The notes under the pieces are model-generated. The model was not told the origin of the DNA. It was given only the letters and a program-made list of their open reading frames with translations, and searched no databases. This document shows, piece after piece, positions 8,735 to 17,231 of a DNA stretch of 62,187 bases. Origin of the DNA: Bacteroidota bacterium (lineage in GTDB: Bacteria; Bacteroidota; Rhodothermia; Rhodothermales; JAHQVL01); contig JBCCIM010000012.1 of NCBI GenBank assembly GCA_039111535.1, positions 1 to 62,187 of the forward strand, written 5' to 3'. Position numbers and translations under genes: made by a program. Position 1 is the stretch's first letter, and each line of letters opens with the position of its first letter.

Positions 8735-9208
8735 CTAATCAACAGAGATAAAACGCGAGGCAATGTTGGCAACGAGTGCGGTATAAAGGGCTGCGCCTAG
8801 CCAATGGGAAAGGATAACGGAGGGATTACGGGCACCGGACTGGAGGACAAGAAGTGCAACGAACAGTCCATTGTGTAGTAACGCGATAAACAAACCGACG
8901 AGAAATGCCTGTTGCGGTCGTACAATCACGGTGTCTCGGTCGTTGGCCTGGAAAAGGCCAACCATAAAACCCAGCAGGGTTTTGACAAACATCTGAATGC
9001 CCCAGGTGCCATAGATGGCATCCATGAGAAAACCAAGGGCAAATCCACTTATCATACCAACGCGCCGGCCGTAGATAAAGCCCATCCATGCAATAAAGAG
9101 CAGTACGCCATCAGGATATGCGCCCCAGAGTAGTAACCGCCCAAGCACCAGCCACTGCAAAGCGATGCAGGCCAATCCAATTAAAGCAGCACGAAGGGCA
9201 AAGGGCAT
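8735..9208 (-). CDS. mreD: Rod shape-determining protein MreD
   Basis: 157 residues, almost wholly hydrophobic, with about five membrane segments. The L-x-x-x-Y-P-D-G/L-L-L-F-I pattern after the first helix, the F-x-x-G-F-x-x-D-A-x-Y-G-x-W-G loop near 60-72, and K-T-L-L-G-F-x-x-G are typical of MreD. MreD is an inner-membrane part of the elongasome that works with MreB, MreC, RodA and PBP2. It stands apart from mreB and mreC, none of which is in this window. dacB, another cell-wall gene, lies 79 bases upstream on the same strand. The stop codon is seven bases from the minisatellite. Confidence 0.82.
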   Translation of the reverse strand: MPFALRAALIGLACIALQWLVLGRLLLWGAYPDGVLLFIAWMGFIYGRRVGMISGFALGFLMDAIYGTWGIQMFVKTLLGFMVGLFQANDRDTVIVRPQQAFLVGLFIALLHNGLFVALLVLQSGARNPSVILSHWLGAALYTALVANIASRFISVD

Positions 9209-9287
9209 AGTAAAACCAGCGCTGGGGTATCAGGCCGGCCACCGCCGGTCCTGTATAATTTCTACCAGTAAAATATCAAACCATCTG

Positions 9288-10757
9288 TCAGACGCCTTCA
9301 GCTTCAGTAATTGCAAGCACGATACGATCCATCGCTTGCATAATCCTGTAAGATGGTGCGGTGTAGTTGTTGGCAATCAGGGAGAACGCAATTAAACGCC
9401 CGTCATCAGTGGTGACATACCCGCTCAGCGACCGAACGTATTCCAATGAACCGGTTTTGGCCATTACAGGTACGTTTTTGAGCCGATGGTCGAGCGTCGT
9501 TTCAGCTTCTCCACCACGCGGGAGCGTTTGTTTGAACGTCTCCCAGTCGGAATGCCGCTGCATGTACGCAAGCAAACCACCGATCGTTTCTGTCGTCAGC
9601 ATGTTTTTGCGCGACAACCCTGATCCATCCCGCACAGCAAGGCCAGCCCTGCTAATCCCGGTTTTTTTCAGGAATTCTTTGACGCGCCGCTCTCCCCCTT
9701 CGACAGATCCTCCCCAGCCAAAGGTGCGAAAGACCTGTTCGGCGTAGAAGTTATTGCTTTCTTTGTTAACCTGCACAAGGATATCGGCCATTGGCGGCGA
9801 ATGGTATACAAAAAGCGGCGCTGCATTTTTATAATCGATGTTTTCGTCGATGTCATCGATATCATGCAAGGTGGCCACCATTTCAATGCCGGCTTCTTCC
9901 AGGTATGTTTTGAATGCATGCAAGGTAAACATCGTGGGATTTGAGACCGGAATGACCACGCTACGGCGATATACGCGTGGTACGGAGCCTTTCACGGTTA
10001 CCTCTTCGGTACCCAGTTTCCGGTTGACCCGAATCGAGCGGCCCCGGCGGCGGGCGCTTGTGGTTGCCTCATTGTCTAACTCAAGGTATCCCGCCGGCAT
10101 ATCGGTAAGTACTGGCGGCGCCCCTACGCGACTTGATTCGATCTGCACCCGCACAATGTTGTCGTGTGCAGATAACCCACTACTCGCGGGAGCAAAAGAC
10201 TCCGTAGCTACAAAGGAGAGGTCCCAGCCTTCAGCATAAGGCTGGTCGTCAAATGCATTGTCATCTCCAATCAGCCGGCCTTCAATGCGGGTAACGCCAA
10301 GTCCGGCCAGTTTTTCTGCCCACGCTTTGAGCGGATTCTCTCCTTTAAATTCTTTGCTTGCAAACGTAGGATCACCTGCTCCTTCAAGCACGAGGTCTCC
10401 CCGCATGACCGATCCGCCGATTTCTCCTTTGAAGTGCAAGGTCGTCTCGTAGCGATAATCAGCTCCGAGCGCATCAAGCGCCGCTGCCGCGGTTATCAAT
10501 TTCTGGTTAGATGCCGGCACCAGGGTTTTATCGCCATTGCGCTGATACAGCACACGACCGTTTGAGAGATCTTGCACATGTACTCCCCAAAATGCCGCAC
10601 TGGCGTGGGGGCCGGCAAGGATCTCATCAATTTTCTCTGGCACAGATGGCAGCCTTACGGTGCCCGTCATCGTAGCAAGGGCCAACAAAACTATCAGCAA
10701 GCCCGCTGCCTTTTCCGGAAACTTCTTCACGTTTATGCTCTTTCCTGATGATCTCAT
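9288..10757 (-). CDS. dacB: D-alanyl-D-alanine carboxypeptidase/endopeptidase (PBP4, peptidase S13)
   Basis: 489 residues. A basic N-terminus and a hydrophobic segment (about 17-33) act as signal peptide or anchor. The three penicillin-binding motifs are in order: S-N-Q-K with the nucleophile near Ser83, S-G-L-S-R-K-N near 378, and K-T-G near 433. The long insertion between the first two motifs, with A-G-D-P-T-F, is characteristic of class C PBP4/DacB. The enzyme trims or cleaves D-Ala-D-Ala and cross-bridges of peptidoglycan in the periplasm. mreD lies directly downstream on the same strand. Confidence 0.93.
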   Translation of the reverse strand: MRSSGKSINVKKFPEKAAGLLIVLLALATMTGTVRLPSVPEKIDEILAGPHASAAFWGVHVQDLSNGRVLYQRNGDKTLVPASNQKLITAAAALDALGADYRYETTLHFKGEIGGSVMRGDLVLEGAGDPTFASKEFKGENPLKAWAEKLAGLGVTRIEGRLIGDDNAFDDQPYAEGWDLSFVATESFAPASSGLSAHDNIVRVQIESSRVGAPPVLTDMPAGYLELDNEATTSARRRGRSIRVNRKLGTEEVTVKGSVPRVYRRSVVIPVSNPTMFTLHAFKTYLEEAGIEMVATLHDIDDIDENIDYKNAAPLFVYHSPPMADILVQVNKESNNFYAEQVFRTFGWGGSVEGGERRVKEFLKKTGISRAGLAVRDGSGLSRKNMLTTETIGGLLAYMQRHSDWETFKQTLPRGGEAETTLDHRLKNVPVMAKTGSLEYVRSLSGYVTTDDGRLIAFSLIANNYTAPSYRIMQAMDRIVLAITEAEGV

Positions 10758-11041
10758 CTACAATACTATTTTTCCAGCTCGTCCGTTGTTAAAGTAGGTT
10801 GTCACTAGGTTGAGCGCCAACTAGCTTTTAGCTTTCTGTAGCGCGCTTTTCGCCCACTCTTGATGCGTCTGGCAATTACCGGACCAACCGCTTCAGGAAC
10901 CCATAATTGAACAGCAGGTTTGTTTCCTGCCTGCTGCCGGCAGGTGCGCAACGTTGTATATTCAAACTAAACTGTACATCCCAACCGTACAGCCCACCAG
11001 GGTGCTCAACCGGAGCATCAACTAAACTGTAGCCTATCCTA

Positions 11042-11377
11042 ATGGCAAAGAGCGCTAGAAATAAGAGAAACCGAAACAGAAAAGTTGCCAATAAATCTTC
11101 AAGGGCAGGCAATTCGTCCAGAAGTGGCAAATCCAATGCGGCCATGGTGTTCTCCAGAAAGAACTACCTGCTCATGCTACTCGGTGTTGCACTCGTCGTT
11201 ATCGGATACTCAATTATGCGCATGGAAAATGAGGTAGACGGTTTTATCTCACTCTATGTTGCCCCGCTCATCATTTTAGGGGGGTATCTTGAGATTATTT
11301 ATGCCATCCTGTGGCGCCCGAAAGACACTTCGCAGTCTGAAGTTACCGATGCCACCCCGGCAACAGAGGCCTCTTAA
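11042..11377 (+). CDS. DUF3098 family membrane protein
   Basis: 111 residues. The first 32 are very basic and rich in Lys, Arg, Asn and Ser. F-S-R-K-N-Y-L-L-M-L-L-G opens a two-helix membrane domain (about 38-57 and 68-90), followed by a short polar tail. This matches DUF3098, a small family largely confined to Bacteroidota and relatives, with no known function. It is transcribed divergently from dacB across 284 bases and converges on namZ. Confidence 0.78.
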   Translation: MAKSARNKRNRNRKVANKSSRAGNSSRSGKSNAAMVFSRKNYLLMLLGVALVVIGYSIMRMENEVDGFISLYVAPLIILGGYLEIIYAILWRPKDTSQSEVTDATPATEAS

Positions 11378-11409
11378 CACAACCTCTTTACCCTTAGAAA
11401 GCTGCAAGG

Positions 11410-12708
11410 CTAATATAACAAATAGGGCTGCCGTGCTTGCGTGAATTGGTGTACATCTTCCTCCCAGGCGTCTACAATTTGCGCCGGCGGAACCTGCATT
11501 TCCAACAATTCCGCCAACTGATCCGTGCCTGCAAGGCGCCCCATCCAGCTTTTGTTGACAAAGTCGTTTTCCAGCGCCTGCGCGTAAAAGCCTGCAAGCA
11601 AGTGCATACCTGTTTCCAGCGGATCAAACGTCTCCAGATCAGTAATTTCTATATGCACGCCCTGCTGTAGCTCCCCTTCGAACCGTGGATTCCTCGACAT
11701 ATCGGCTATAGATTCAGGCGTAAAGGAGGCTCTTGAAAACGCAACGCCCGGCAATTGAGCCGCTTCAAGGCTGTCAACCAGTACCTGTGCATCAAGCCAT
11801 GATGCGCCAACCTGTGTAAAGGGTGTGCGTGTGCCACGGCCCTCGCTGGCATCTACTGCTTCAAAAAAGCAGGTGCCGATGTAGGCGACCGCTGTTGTAA
11901 AGTCTGGGATATTGGGACTCGTTGGTCGCCAGGTGCGGCCTGTTGCCGGCCACTTCTGCGTACGATCCCATCCTTCCATTTCAACCACATGCAGAGCAAG
12001 ATTCTCCAGGCCGTCCAAATACCCTTCACCTTTGATCATGCGCGCAAGCTCACCAACCGTCAGGCCATGTGCAACTGGCACCGGGTATAGGCCTACAAAA
12101 GAGGAAAACGCTTCTTCCAGGACAAAACCCGCAACGTAGTTGCCACCCAGCGGGTTCGGTCGATCAAGCACATAGAAGGGAATGCCGGCTTCTGCGGCTG
12201 CCTGCATCGCATATCCCATGGTTGAGATGTAGGTATAAAACCGGGCGCCAATATCCTGAATGTCAAAAACCAGGGCATCCAGGCCTACGAGGTCTTCCTG
12301 GGCAGGCTTGCGTTCCTTGCCATGCAGGCTATGGACAGGAAGGCCCGTTTTCTGGTCAACGCCATCTGCAATTTCTTCGCCGGCATCAGCATCTCCTCTT
12401 ATGCCATGTTCTGGGCTAAAAAAAGCGCCTAGCTTGACGTTGGGCGCCTGTTCTACCAGATCTCCCAGATGCATGGAATCAACCCGGGCAGTATGATTAA
12501 CCACTAACCCAATCGTTTTACCTTCAAAAAGGGCAAAGCCCGATTGGTGCAAAACGTCAGCACCCGTCTTCAATCGAACAACAGGCGGAGCCTCTACTTC
12601 AGGTGTTTGGGTAGCTGGCGCACAGGCAGCAAAAAAAAGGACGATAAAAAACAGGCAGCTCGAAGCTGCCCATTTTGAATTACACTGCCTTGACAACATG
12701 GCAATCAC
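11410..12708 (-). CDS. namZ: Exo-beta-N-acetylmuramidase NamZ-like lipoprotein (DUF1343)
   Basis: 432 residues. The N-terminus ends in a lipobox (F-F-A-A-C-A-P), so it is likely anchored to a membrane by lipid. The body is a DUF1343 domain: G-L-V-V-N-H-T-A, F-S-P-E-H-G-I-R-G, L-V-F-D-I-Q-D-I-G-A-R-F-Y-T-Y, D-R-P-N-P-L-G-G, R-x-W-x-x-x-S-P-N-I-P, and G-R-G-T-x-x-P-F. The characterised Bacillus NamZ removes terminal N-acetylmuramic acid from peptidoglycan fragments (glycoside hydrolase family 171), so a cell-wall recycling role is likely. ndk is 14 bases upstream on the same strand. Confidence 0.87.
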   Translation of the reverse strand: MIAMLSRQCNSKWAASSCLFFIVLFFAACAPATQTPEVEAPPVVRLKTGADVLHQSGFALFEGKTIGLVVNHTARVDSMHLGDLVEQAPNVKLGAFFSPEHGIRGDADAGEEIADGVDQKTGLPVHSLHGKERKPAQEDLVGLDALVFDIQDIGARFYTYISTMGYAMQAAAEAGIPFYVLDRPNPLGGNYVAGFVLEEAFSSFVGLYPVPVAHGLTVGELARMIKGEGYLDGLENLALHVVEMEGWDRTQKWPATGRTWRPTSPNIPDFTTAVAYIGTCFFEAVDASEGRGTRTPFTQVGASWLDAQVLVDSLEAAQLPGVAFSRASFTPESIADMSRNPRFEGELQQGVHIEITDLETFDPLETGMHLLAGFYAQALENDFVNKSWMGRLAGTDQLAELLEMQVPPAQIVDAWEEDVHQFTQARQPYLLY

Positions 12709-12722
12709 TTTTGAACTTGCAA

Positions 12723-13154
12723 TCAGGATCCGTTAGCAACAATGACATGCTCTGCAAAGAAATAGTTCGATTCAATTTTACCATTCTCAACAGAATCAGA
12801 GCCATGAACGATGTTTTCGCCCATTGAATCTGCAAATGCTTTACGAATGGTGCCTTCTGCAGCTTCAGCCGGGTTGGTTGCACCGATGAGTGCGCGGAAG
12901 TCTGCAATCGCGTTCTCTTTTTCGAGTACCATGGGCACACAGGCACCACTAGACATGAATGTAGTCAGTTCTCCAAAGAAAGGGCGCTCACGATGTACTG
13001 CATAAAATCCTTCTGCTTCAGCTTTCGTCAGCTTAACAAGTTTCATAGCACAGACTTTAAAGCCGGCTTCCTGGATGCGCCGGGTAACTTCGCCGATGAG
13101 GTTTTTTCTAACACAATCGGGCTTCAAAATGGTCAGGGTTCTTTCGATCGCCAT
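12723..13154 (-). CDS. ndk: Nucleoside diphosphate kinase
   Basis: 143 residues from the ATG at 13154; an in-frame TTG at 13166 would add four. It transfers the gamma-phosphate between nucleoside di- and triphosphates. The fold begins [10 protein letters not shown]. The catalytic loop N-I-V-H-G-S-D-S puts the phospho-histidine near residue 117. R-P-F-F near 57 and the R-x-x-x-G-x-T-N-P substrate-binding region are present. The length is typical. A hairpin at 13200-13226 separates it from the upstream DUF4097-like gene. Confidence 0.97.
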   Translation of the reverse strand: MAIERTLTILKPDCVRKNLIGEVTRRIQEAGFKVCAMKLVKLTKAEAEGFYAVHRERPFFGELTTFMSSGACVPMVLEKENAIADFRALIGATNPAEAAEGTIRKAFADSMGENIVHGSDSVENGKIESNYFFAEHVIVANGS

Positions 13155-13199
13155 AGCCTCGTTCAAATTCAGATATATAAAGTATGATTCAAATTAAAA

Positions 13200-13226
13200 G
13201 CGGCCAGTCTGCTATAGACCGGCCGC
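13200..13226 (-). terminator. Rho-independent terminator of the DUF4097-like gene
   Basis: GCGGCCAGTCT pairs with AGACCGGCCGC around a short loop, with one A-C mismatch. On the minus strand the stem is followed by TTTTAATTTG. It lies about 80 bases after the minus-strand stop at 13308 and upstream of ndk. Confidence 0.65.
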
Positions 13227-13307
13227 AAAGATACACGGATACGAGGTTGGAGTTTCGGCAACCAACTTTAAAGTTTGATTACGGAAAAAGCTGACCGTTG
13301 CCAGCGC

Positions 13308-14144
13308 TTAGCGCATAACTGCAAGCGTGACTTCGCCCCGATACGTATCAATATCCAGATCGGGGCCACCGCCACCAACTTCGCCACGATATCTGTTTTT
13401 GTCGACAACCCTTACGTCGTCCAGGTCAAAGTCTGAATCCAGGTCGCCTTTTTTCCCCATATCAGCGTTTAGATCAAAACCAGCGGATTTCGGCAACACG
13501 AGTTCTACCGTACCGCGGTACGTGTCAACAGCGCTGTTGCCATTAAACGCGATAAACTCCGCGTTGATGTAGCCTTTGTAGGTATCAGCTTCCAGTGAGC
13601 CGGCCAGATTGGTCAATTCAACGCGCCCTTTATAGGTATCAATCCGCACCTCACCCGCTACATCATCAATTTCAACTTCACCTTTATATGTCTCGAGATC
13701 CAGGTCGGCTGCGAGGTCGTTAATTTCTATCGTTGATTTGTAATCGTCGATCTGCAGGTCAGCCGTGTGCGGCATCCGAATGCGGTAGTGGACATAGGGC
13801 AAACTCATTGATTTATTGCCAAATAGCCCGCGTTTGCCGGCTTTTTTAGCCCGCTCATAGTCTGATTCAATCCGCAGTGTTTTGCCTGACTTGTGGATAC
13901 GAACCTCGGTATACTCCACAAGGTATTCGTCCTTGTCCGCCTCAATCAAAGCTTCAATCTCAACGGTTTCTCTGTCCCACGTAGCAATGTCGATACTGCC
14001 TTTATAGGTATCAATGACCACCCGTCCTTCACCAGACAATTTGATGGATTCAGATACCTCTTTTGTATCCTGCGCCTGTGCAGGCAAGGAGATGAACAGT
14101 GCAAGCAAGAGGATTGGCAAGGCACTCTTTGAGCGGTATGACAT
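13308..14144 (-). CDS. Secreted DUF4097-like beta-repeat protein
   Basis: 278 residues from ATG 14144, chosen because a signal peptide follows directly (A-L-P-I-L-L-L-A-L-F, cleavage near A-Q-A-Q). The mature protein is a string of short beta-strand repeats of about 20 residues with a striking D-T-Y-K-G or D-T-Y-R-G motif. I count five exact copies plus E-T-Y-K-G, D-D-Y-K-S and N-R-Y-R-G. This fits the DUF4097/DUF4098 putative adhesin family, whose beta-helices often respond to cell-envelope conditions. A short basic segment (A-K-K-A-G-K-R-G) interrupts the repeats near residue 105. Function is unknown. Confidence 0.75.
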   Translation of the reverse strand: MSYRSKSALPILLLALFISLPAQAQDTKEVSESIKLSGEGRVVIDTYKGSIDIATWDRETVEIEALIEADKDEYLVEYTEVRIHKSGKTLRIESDYERAKKAGKRGLFGNKSMSLPYVHYRIRMPHTADLQIDDYKSTIEINDLAADLDLETYKGEVEIDDVAGEVRIDTYKGRVELTNLAGSLEADTYKGYINAEFIAFNGNSAVDTYRGTVELVLPKSAGFDLNADMGKKGDLDSDFDLDDVRVVDKNRYRGEVGGGGPDLDIDTYRGEVTLAVMR

Positions 14145-14254
14145 GGCCGGTTGGTTTTGATTGTAGACGTACTGGATGTCTATATACCGTATCCGAGCCG
14201 GCAAAAGTTACAGTGCCCTGCGGGAAGTCATTTGCTGTCAGCGTTATCGACTGC

Positions 14255-15256
14255 CTACACGTGCCGTTCTGCATGATAAGAAGAACGGACGAGGGGGCCA
14301 CTTTCAACGTGACCAATGCCTTTTGCCTCACCAACTTCTTTGTACCACGAAAATTTATCCGGATGGATGAATTCCACAACCGGCAGGTGCATGCGTGTGG
14401 GCTGTAGATACTGGCCGATCGTCATGACGTCAACGCCGTTTTCCACAAAGTCGTCCATCAACTGCAGAATTTCATCGTCTGTTTCCCCCAGGCCAACCAT
14501 AATTCCGCTTTTGGTTTTCAACCCCTGGTCCTTGGAACGTTTAAGCACTTCGAGGGAGCGCTCGTAGTTGGCTTGCGGGCGTACTTTCCGGTAGAGCCGT
14601 GGGACCGACTCAACGTTATGGTTCATCAATTCAGGGCGGGCGTCGATGACAATCTGGAGTGCATCCCAGAGCCCACGGAAGTCAGGAATCAGCACCTCAA
14701 TGGTACATCCTGGCTGGTATTCGCGAATGAGGCGGATCGTTTCTGCAAAAATTGGCGCCCCGCCATCTTTGCGTTCATCGCGGTTTACACTGGTCACTAC
14801 CGCGTGTTTTAGGCCCATCAACTTAACAGCATCGGCCACGCGGCGCGGCTCATCCCAATCGAGCCCTTTGTCTGGCCGGCCGGTTGCTACAGCGCAGAAT
14901 CCGCAGGAGCGGGTGCATACGTTGCCGAGGATCATGAAGGTCGCCGTGCCGGCAGTCCAGCATTCTCCCATGTTCGGGCACCGCGCGCTCTGACACACCG
15001 TGTGTAGGTCATGCGAATCGATGATATCAACGAGATTTTTATAGGTCTCGCCATAGGGAAGCTTTACCCGCAACCAATCAGGACGCTTGCTCCGTACGTT
15101 TGCCGCAACAGGCGCATTTACTACAGGGAGTTCAACGAAACCGGAATCTCCATCGCCCGTTGGAACGAGCGAATCACTCTTAACACGTTTGAGCTCAATA
15201 TCACCTGGCTTGAGCGGTTTACGAGAAGGTTTTTCTGGTGGGATAGTATTCGACAT
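14255..15256 (-). CDS. lipA: Lipoyl synthase
   Basis: 333 residues. A radical-SAM enzyme that inserts two sulfurs into octanoyl groups on lipoyl domains. The auxiliary cluster cysteines are at about 88, 93 and 99 (C-x4-C-P-N-M-G-E-C). The radical-SAM C-x3-C-x2-C is at 114, 118 and 121, and the conserved R-S-S-Y-H-A is at the C-terminus. The first 55 residues are longer than in enteric LipA and rich in Pro and Lys. The gene is transcribed divergently from the lysine transaminase across 178 bases. No lipB is in the window. Confidence 0.97.
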   Translation of the reverse strand: MSNTIPPEKPSRKPLKPGDIELKRVKSDSLVPTGDGDSGFVELPVVNAPVAANVRSKRPDWLRVKLPYGETYKNLVDIIDSHDLHTVCQSARCPNMGECWTAGTATFMILGNVCTRSCGFCAVATGRPDKGLDWDEPRRVADAVKLMGLKHAVVTSVNRDERKDGGAPIFAETIRLIREYQPGCTIEVLIPDFRGLWDALQIVIDARPELMNHNVESVPRLYRKVRPQANYERSLEVLKRSKDQGLKTKSGIMVGLGETDDEILQLMDDFVENGVDVMTIGQYLQPTRMHLPVVEFIHPDKFSWYKEVGEAKGIGHVESGPLVRSSYHAERHV

Positions 15257-15330
15257 CTGCCTCTAAGATATTCCAGCAAGCATCCGATTTTAGTACCATA
15301 CTGGAGAATGACTGCAACGGCGAAAAGTTG

Positions 15331-15372
15331 CATTCCACTTCCAATGGTGGCTACCACAAGCTTTGTGGAATG
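15331..15372. promoter_or_regulatory. Nested inverted repeats between lipA and the lysine transaminase gene
   Basis: CATTCCAC (15331-15338) is inverted as GTGGAATG (15365-15372). Between them TGGTGGCTACCA (15345-15356) forms a second inverted repeat, followed by AAGCTT. It lies in the only spacer between two divergent genes, so an operator for one or both is plausible. No known regulator site was matched. Confidence 0.35.
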
Positions 15373-15434
15373 ATCCCAACCTCGTCGGGTACCACTATCC
15401 CTTTCCCATGACTGCTTAAGACTTATTTGATCGT

Positions 15435-16772
15435 ATGGAAGCTGTTGATACATCCTTAATCACCCCACAGGACGTACACTCTACCCTGGGTAACCACATG
15501 CTGGTAGACGGCATGCAAATGGTCCTCGACCTGGAGCATAGCGATGGCGTACATCTTGTTGACATGCTCAGCAACAAGAAATATGTCGATTTCTTCGGTT
15601 TTTTTGCCTCGAATGCTATCGGCATGAATCACCCGAAGATGCGCTCCGATGCCGCTTTTATGAAGCGGTTGACAGAGGCTGCGCTATGTAAGGTTACCAA
15701 CTCTGATGTGTACACCACACACATGGCGCGCTTTCTAAAAACCTTTAGCCGCGTTGGTATCCCTTCTTATCTTCCTTATGCATTTTTTGTATCGGGTGGT
15801 GCGCTTGCAGTTGAAAATGCGTTAAAAACGGCATTTGACTGGAAAGTCCGCAAAAACTTTCAGAAAGGCTACCGGGAAGAAAAAGGCCACATGGTACTTC
15901 ACTTCGACCAGGCGTTCCATGGCCGCTCGGGTTACACCCTCTCACTCACCAACACCGCTGACCCACGCAAAACCCAGTATTTCCCGAAATTTGACTGGCC
16001 GCGGATTTCCAATCCGAAGATTGAATTTCCGCTTACAGAGGAAAACATGGCCGACCTCGTTGCCCGTGAACAAGCTTCGCTGGCCCAGGCCAAAACATTT
16101 TTCGAGAACCACAAAGACGACATTGCCTGCGTGATTCTTGAGCCATTGCAGGGTGAAGGTGGAGACAACCACTTCCGGCCAGAATTCTTGCATGCCCTCA
16201 AAGCACTGGCGCATGCGAATGATGCCTTGCTGATTTTTGACGAGGTGCAATCTGGCGTTGGGATTACCGGCAATTTCTGGGCACACCAGGGACTGGGCGT
16301 TGAACCAGACATTATTTCTTTCGGCAAGAAAACGCAGGTTTGTGGCATCCTTGCCGGCCGCAAACTCGACGAAGTTGACGGCCACGTATTCCAGACCGCA
16401 AGCCGCATCAATTCAACATGGGGTGGCAACCTCGTTGATATGGTTCGCTTCGATAGAATCCTCGAAATTATCGAAGAAGAAAACCTCGTTGAGCAAGCTG
16501 CAGAAGTCGGGGCTTACCTGCTCAAACAACTGCAAGATCTCGCAGAATCAAACGCACACGTGTCAAATGCGCGTGGTGCCGGCCTCATGTGCGCGTTCGA
16601 CTTGCCAGACGCACACGTTCGAAATGCTTTCCTCGAGAATGCATTCAAAAAAGGTTTGATTATGCTCGGCTGTGGTACACATTCTGTGCGCTTCCGTCCA
16701 CCCCTTACCGTCTCGCGTGAAGAAATTGATGGTGGCATCCAGCTGATTAAAGAAACCCTCGCAGCATTATAA
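15435..16772 (+). CDS. lat: L-lysine 6-transaminase
   Basis: 445 residues. A class III PLP aminotransferase that moves the epsilon-amino group of lysine to 2-oxoglutarate, giving 2-aminoadipate semialdehyde. The sequence tracks the Mycobacterium Lat family closely: M-L-V-D-G near 23, N-S-D-V-Y, F-V-S-G-G-A-L-A-V-E-N-A-L-K, A-F-H-G-R-S-G-Y-T-L-S-L-T-N-T, F-P-K-F-D-W-P-R-I, P-L-Q-G-E-G-G-D-N-H-F-R-P-E-F, the PLP-binding Lys near 298 in F-G-K-K-T-Q-V-C-G, and N-S-T-W-G-G-N-L. The role is probably lysine catabolism or synthesis of a lysine-derived metabolite. A strong terminator follows. Confidence 0.93.
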   Translation: MEAVDTSLITPQDVHSTLGNHMLVDGMQMVLDLEHSDGVHLVDMLSNKKYVDFFGFFASNAIGMNHPKMRSDAAFMKRLTEAALCKVTNSDVYTTHMARFLKTFSRVGIPSYLPYAFFVSGGALAVENALKTAFDWKVRKNFQKGYREEKGHMVLHFDQAFHGRSGYTLSLTNTADPRKTQYFPKFDWPRISNPKIEFPLTEENMADLVAREQASLAQAKTFFENHKDDIACVILEPLQGEGGDNHFRPEFLHALKALAHANDALLIFDEVQSGVGITGNFWAHQGLGVEPDIISFGKKTQVCGILAGRKLDEVDGHVFQTASRINSTWGGNLVDMVRFDRILEIIEEENLVEQAAEVGAYLLKQLQDLAESNAHVSNARGAGLMCAFDLPDAHVRNAFLENAFKKGLIMLGCGTHSVRFRPPLTVSREEIDGGIQLIKETLAAL

Positions 16773-16785
16773 AGACCTTGACCAG

Positions 16786-16819
16786 GCGCGGAGGCATCCA
16801 GCTTCCGCGCTTGTTTTTT
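16786..16819 (+). terminator. Rho-independent terminator after the lysine transaminase gene
   Basis: GCGCGGA (16786-16792) pairs with TCCGCGC (16804-16810) and is followed by TTGTTTTTTA. It ends 12 bases before the cupin ATG, so the cupin gene must be reached by read-through or by a promoter inside this spacer. Confidence 0.8.
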
Positions 16820-16830
16820 ACCCACCTGCC

Positions 16831-17187
16831 ATGATAAAGAAAACCACGACACCCACCCGCATTCCCGTTCCCGGTAACAAGCTGATTGAAGAGTATGTCG
16901 GACGGGTACATACAGAAACCTCGACCCTCAGCGTAGCGCACATGATTGCCCCGCCCGGATGGGCAGAACCCTATCAAACGCCAGCTTTCGACGAAGTCAC
17001 GATTGTAATCAGAGGCACCATGCGTGTAGAACATGACGGCATGGAAATTGACGTAGCCACCAACGAAACCATTCTGGTTGAAGCCGGCGACCGGATTCGC
17101 TACAGCAATCCTTTTGAAGAAGAAGCAGAGTATTGGGCCGTGTGTACGCCAGCTTTCAGCCCCGATTCAGCCAATCGAGACGATTAA
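16831..17187 (+). CDS. Single-domain cupin protein
   Basis: 118 residues forming one cupin barrel. The central strand pair reads F-D-E-V-T-I-V-I-R-G-T-M-R-V, and the second motif is G-D-R-I-R-Y-S-N-P. The usual first-motif histidines are weak: metal ligands could come from Glu and a single His, so metal binding is uncertain. Small cupins of this type act as isomerases, dioxygenases or binding proteins; nothing here fixes the substrate. It follows the lysine transaminase, but a terminator separates them. Confidence 0.75.
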   Translation: MIKKTTTPTRIPVPGNKLIEEYVGRVHTETSTLSVAHMIAPPGWAEPYQTPAFDEVTIVIRGTMRVEHDGMEIDVATNETILVEAGDRIRYSNPFEEEAEYWAVCTPAFSPDSANRDD

Positions 17188-17231
17188 CCTGGGATCTTCG
17201 CCTGGCGCAGATCCTACACCTGCGCCAGCAC

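Noticed and set aside
8517-8772. Overlapping minus-strand frames encoding repeats of the S-I-A-E-C-R-L-P type
   Set aside because: They are the 14-base minisatellite read in three frames. The unit has no stop in any frame and none of the frames has a start context or a domain.
10876-11145. 89-codon minus-strand frame overlapping the DUF3098 gene
   Set aside because: It is antisense to the Lys/Arg-rich start of the DUF3098 gene, which explains its leucine-rich false helix.
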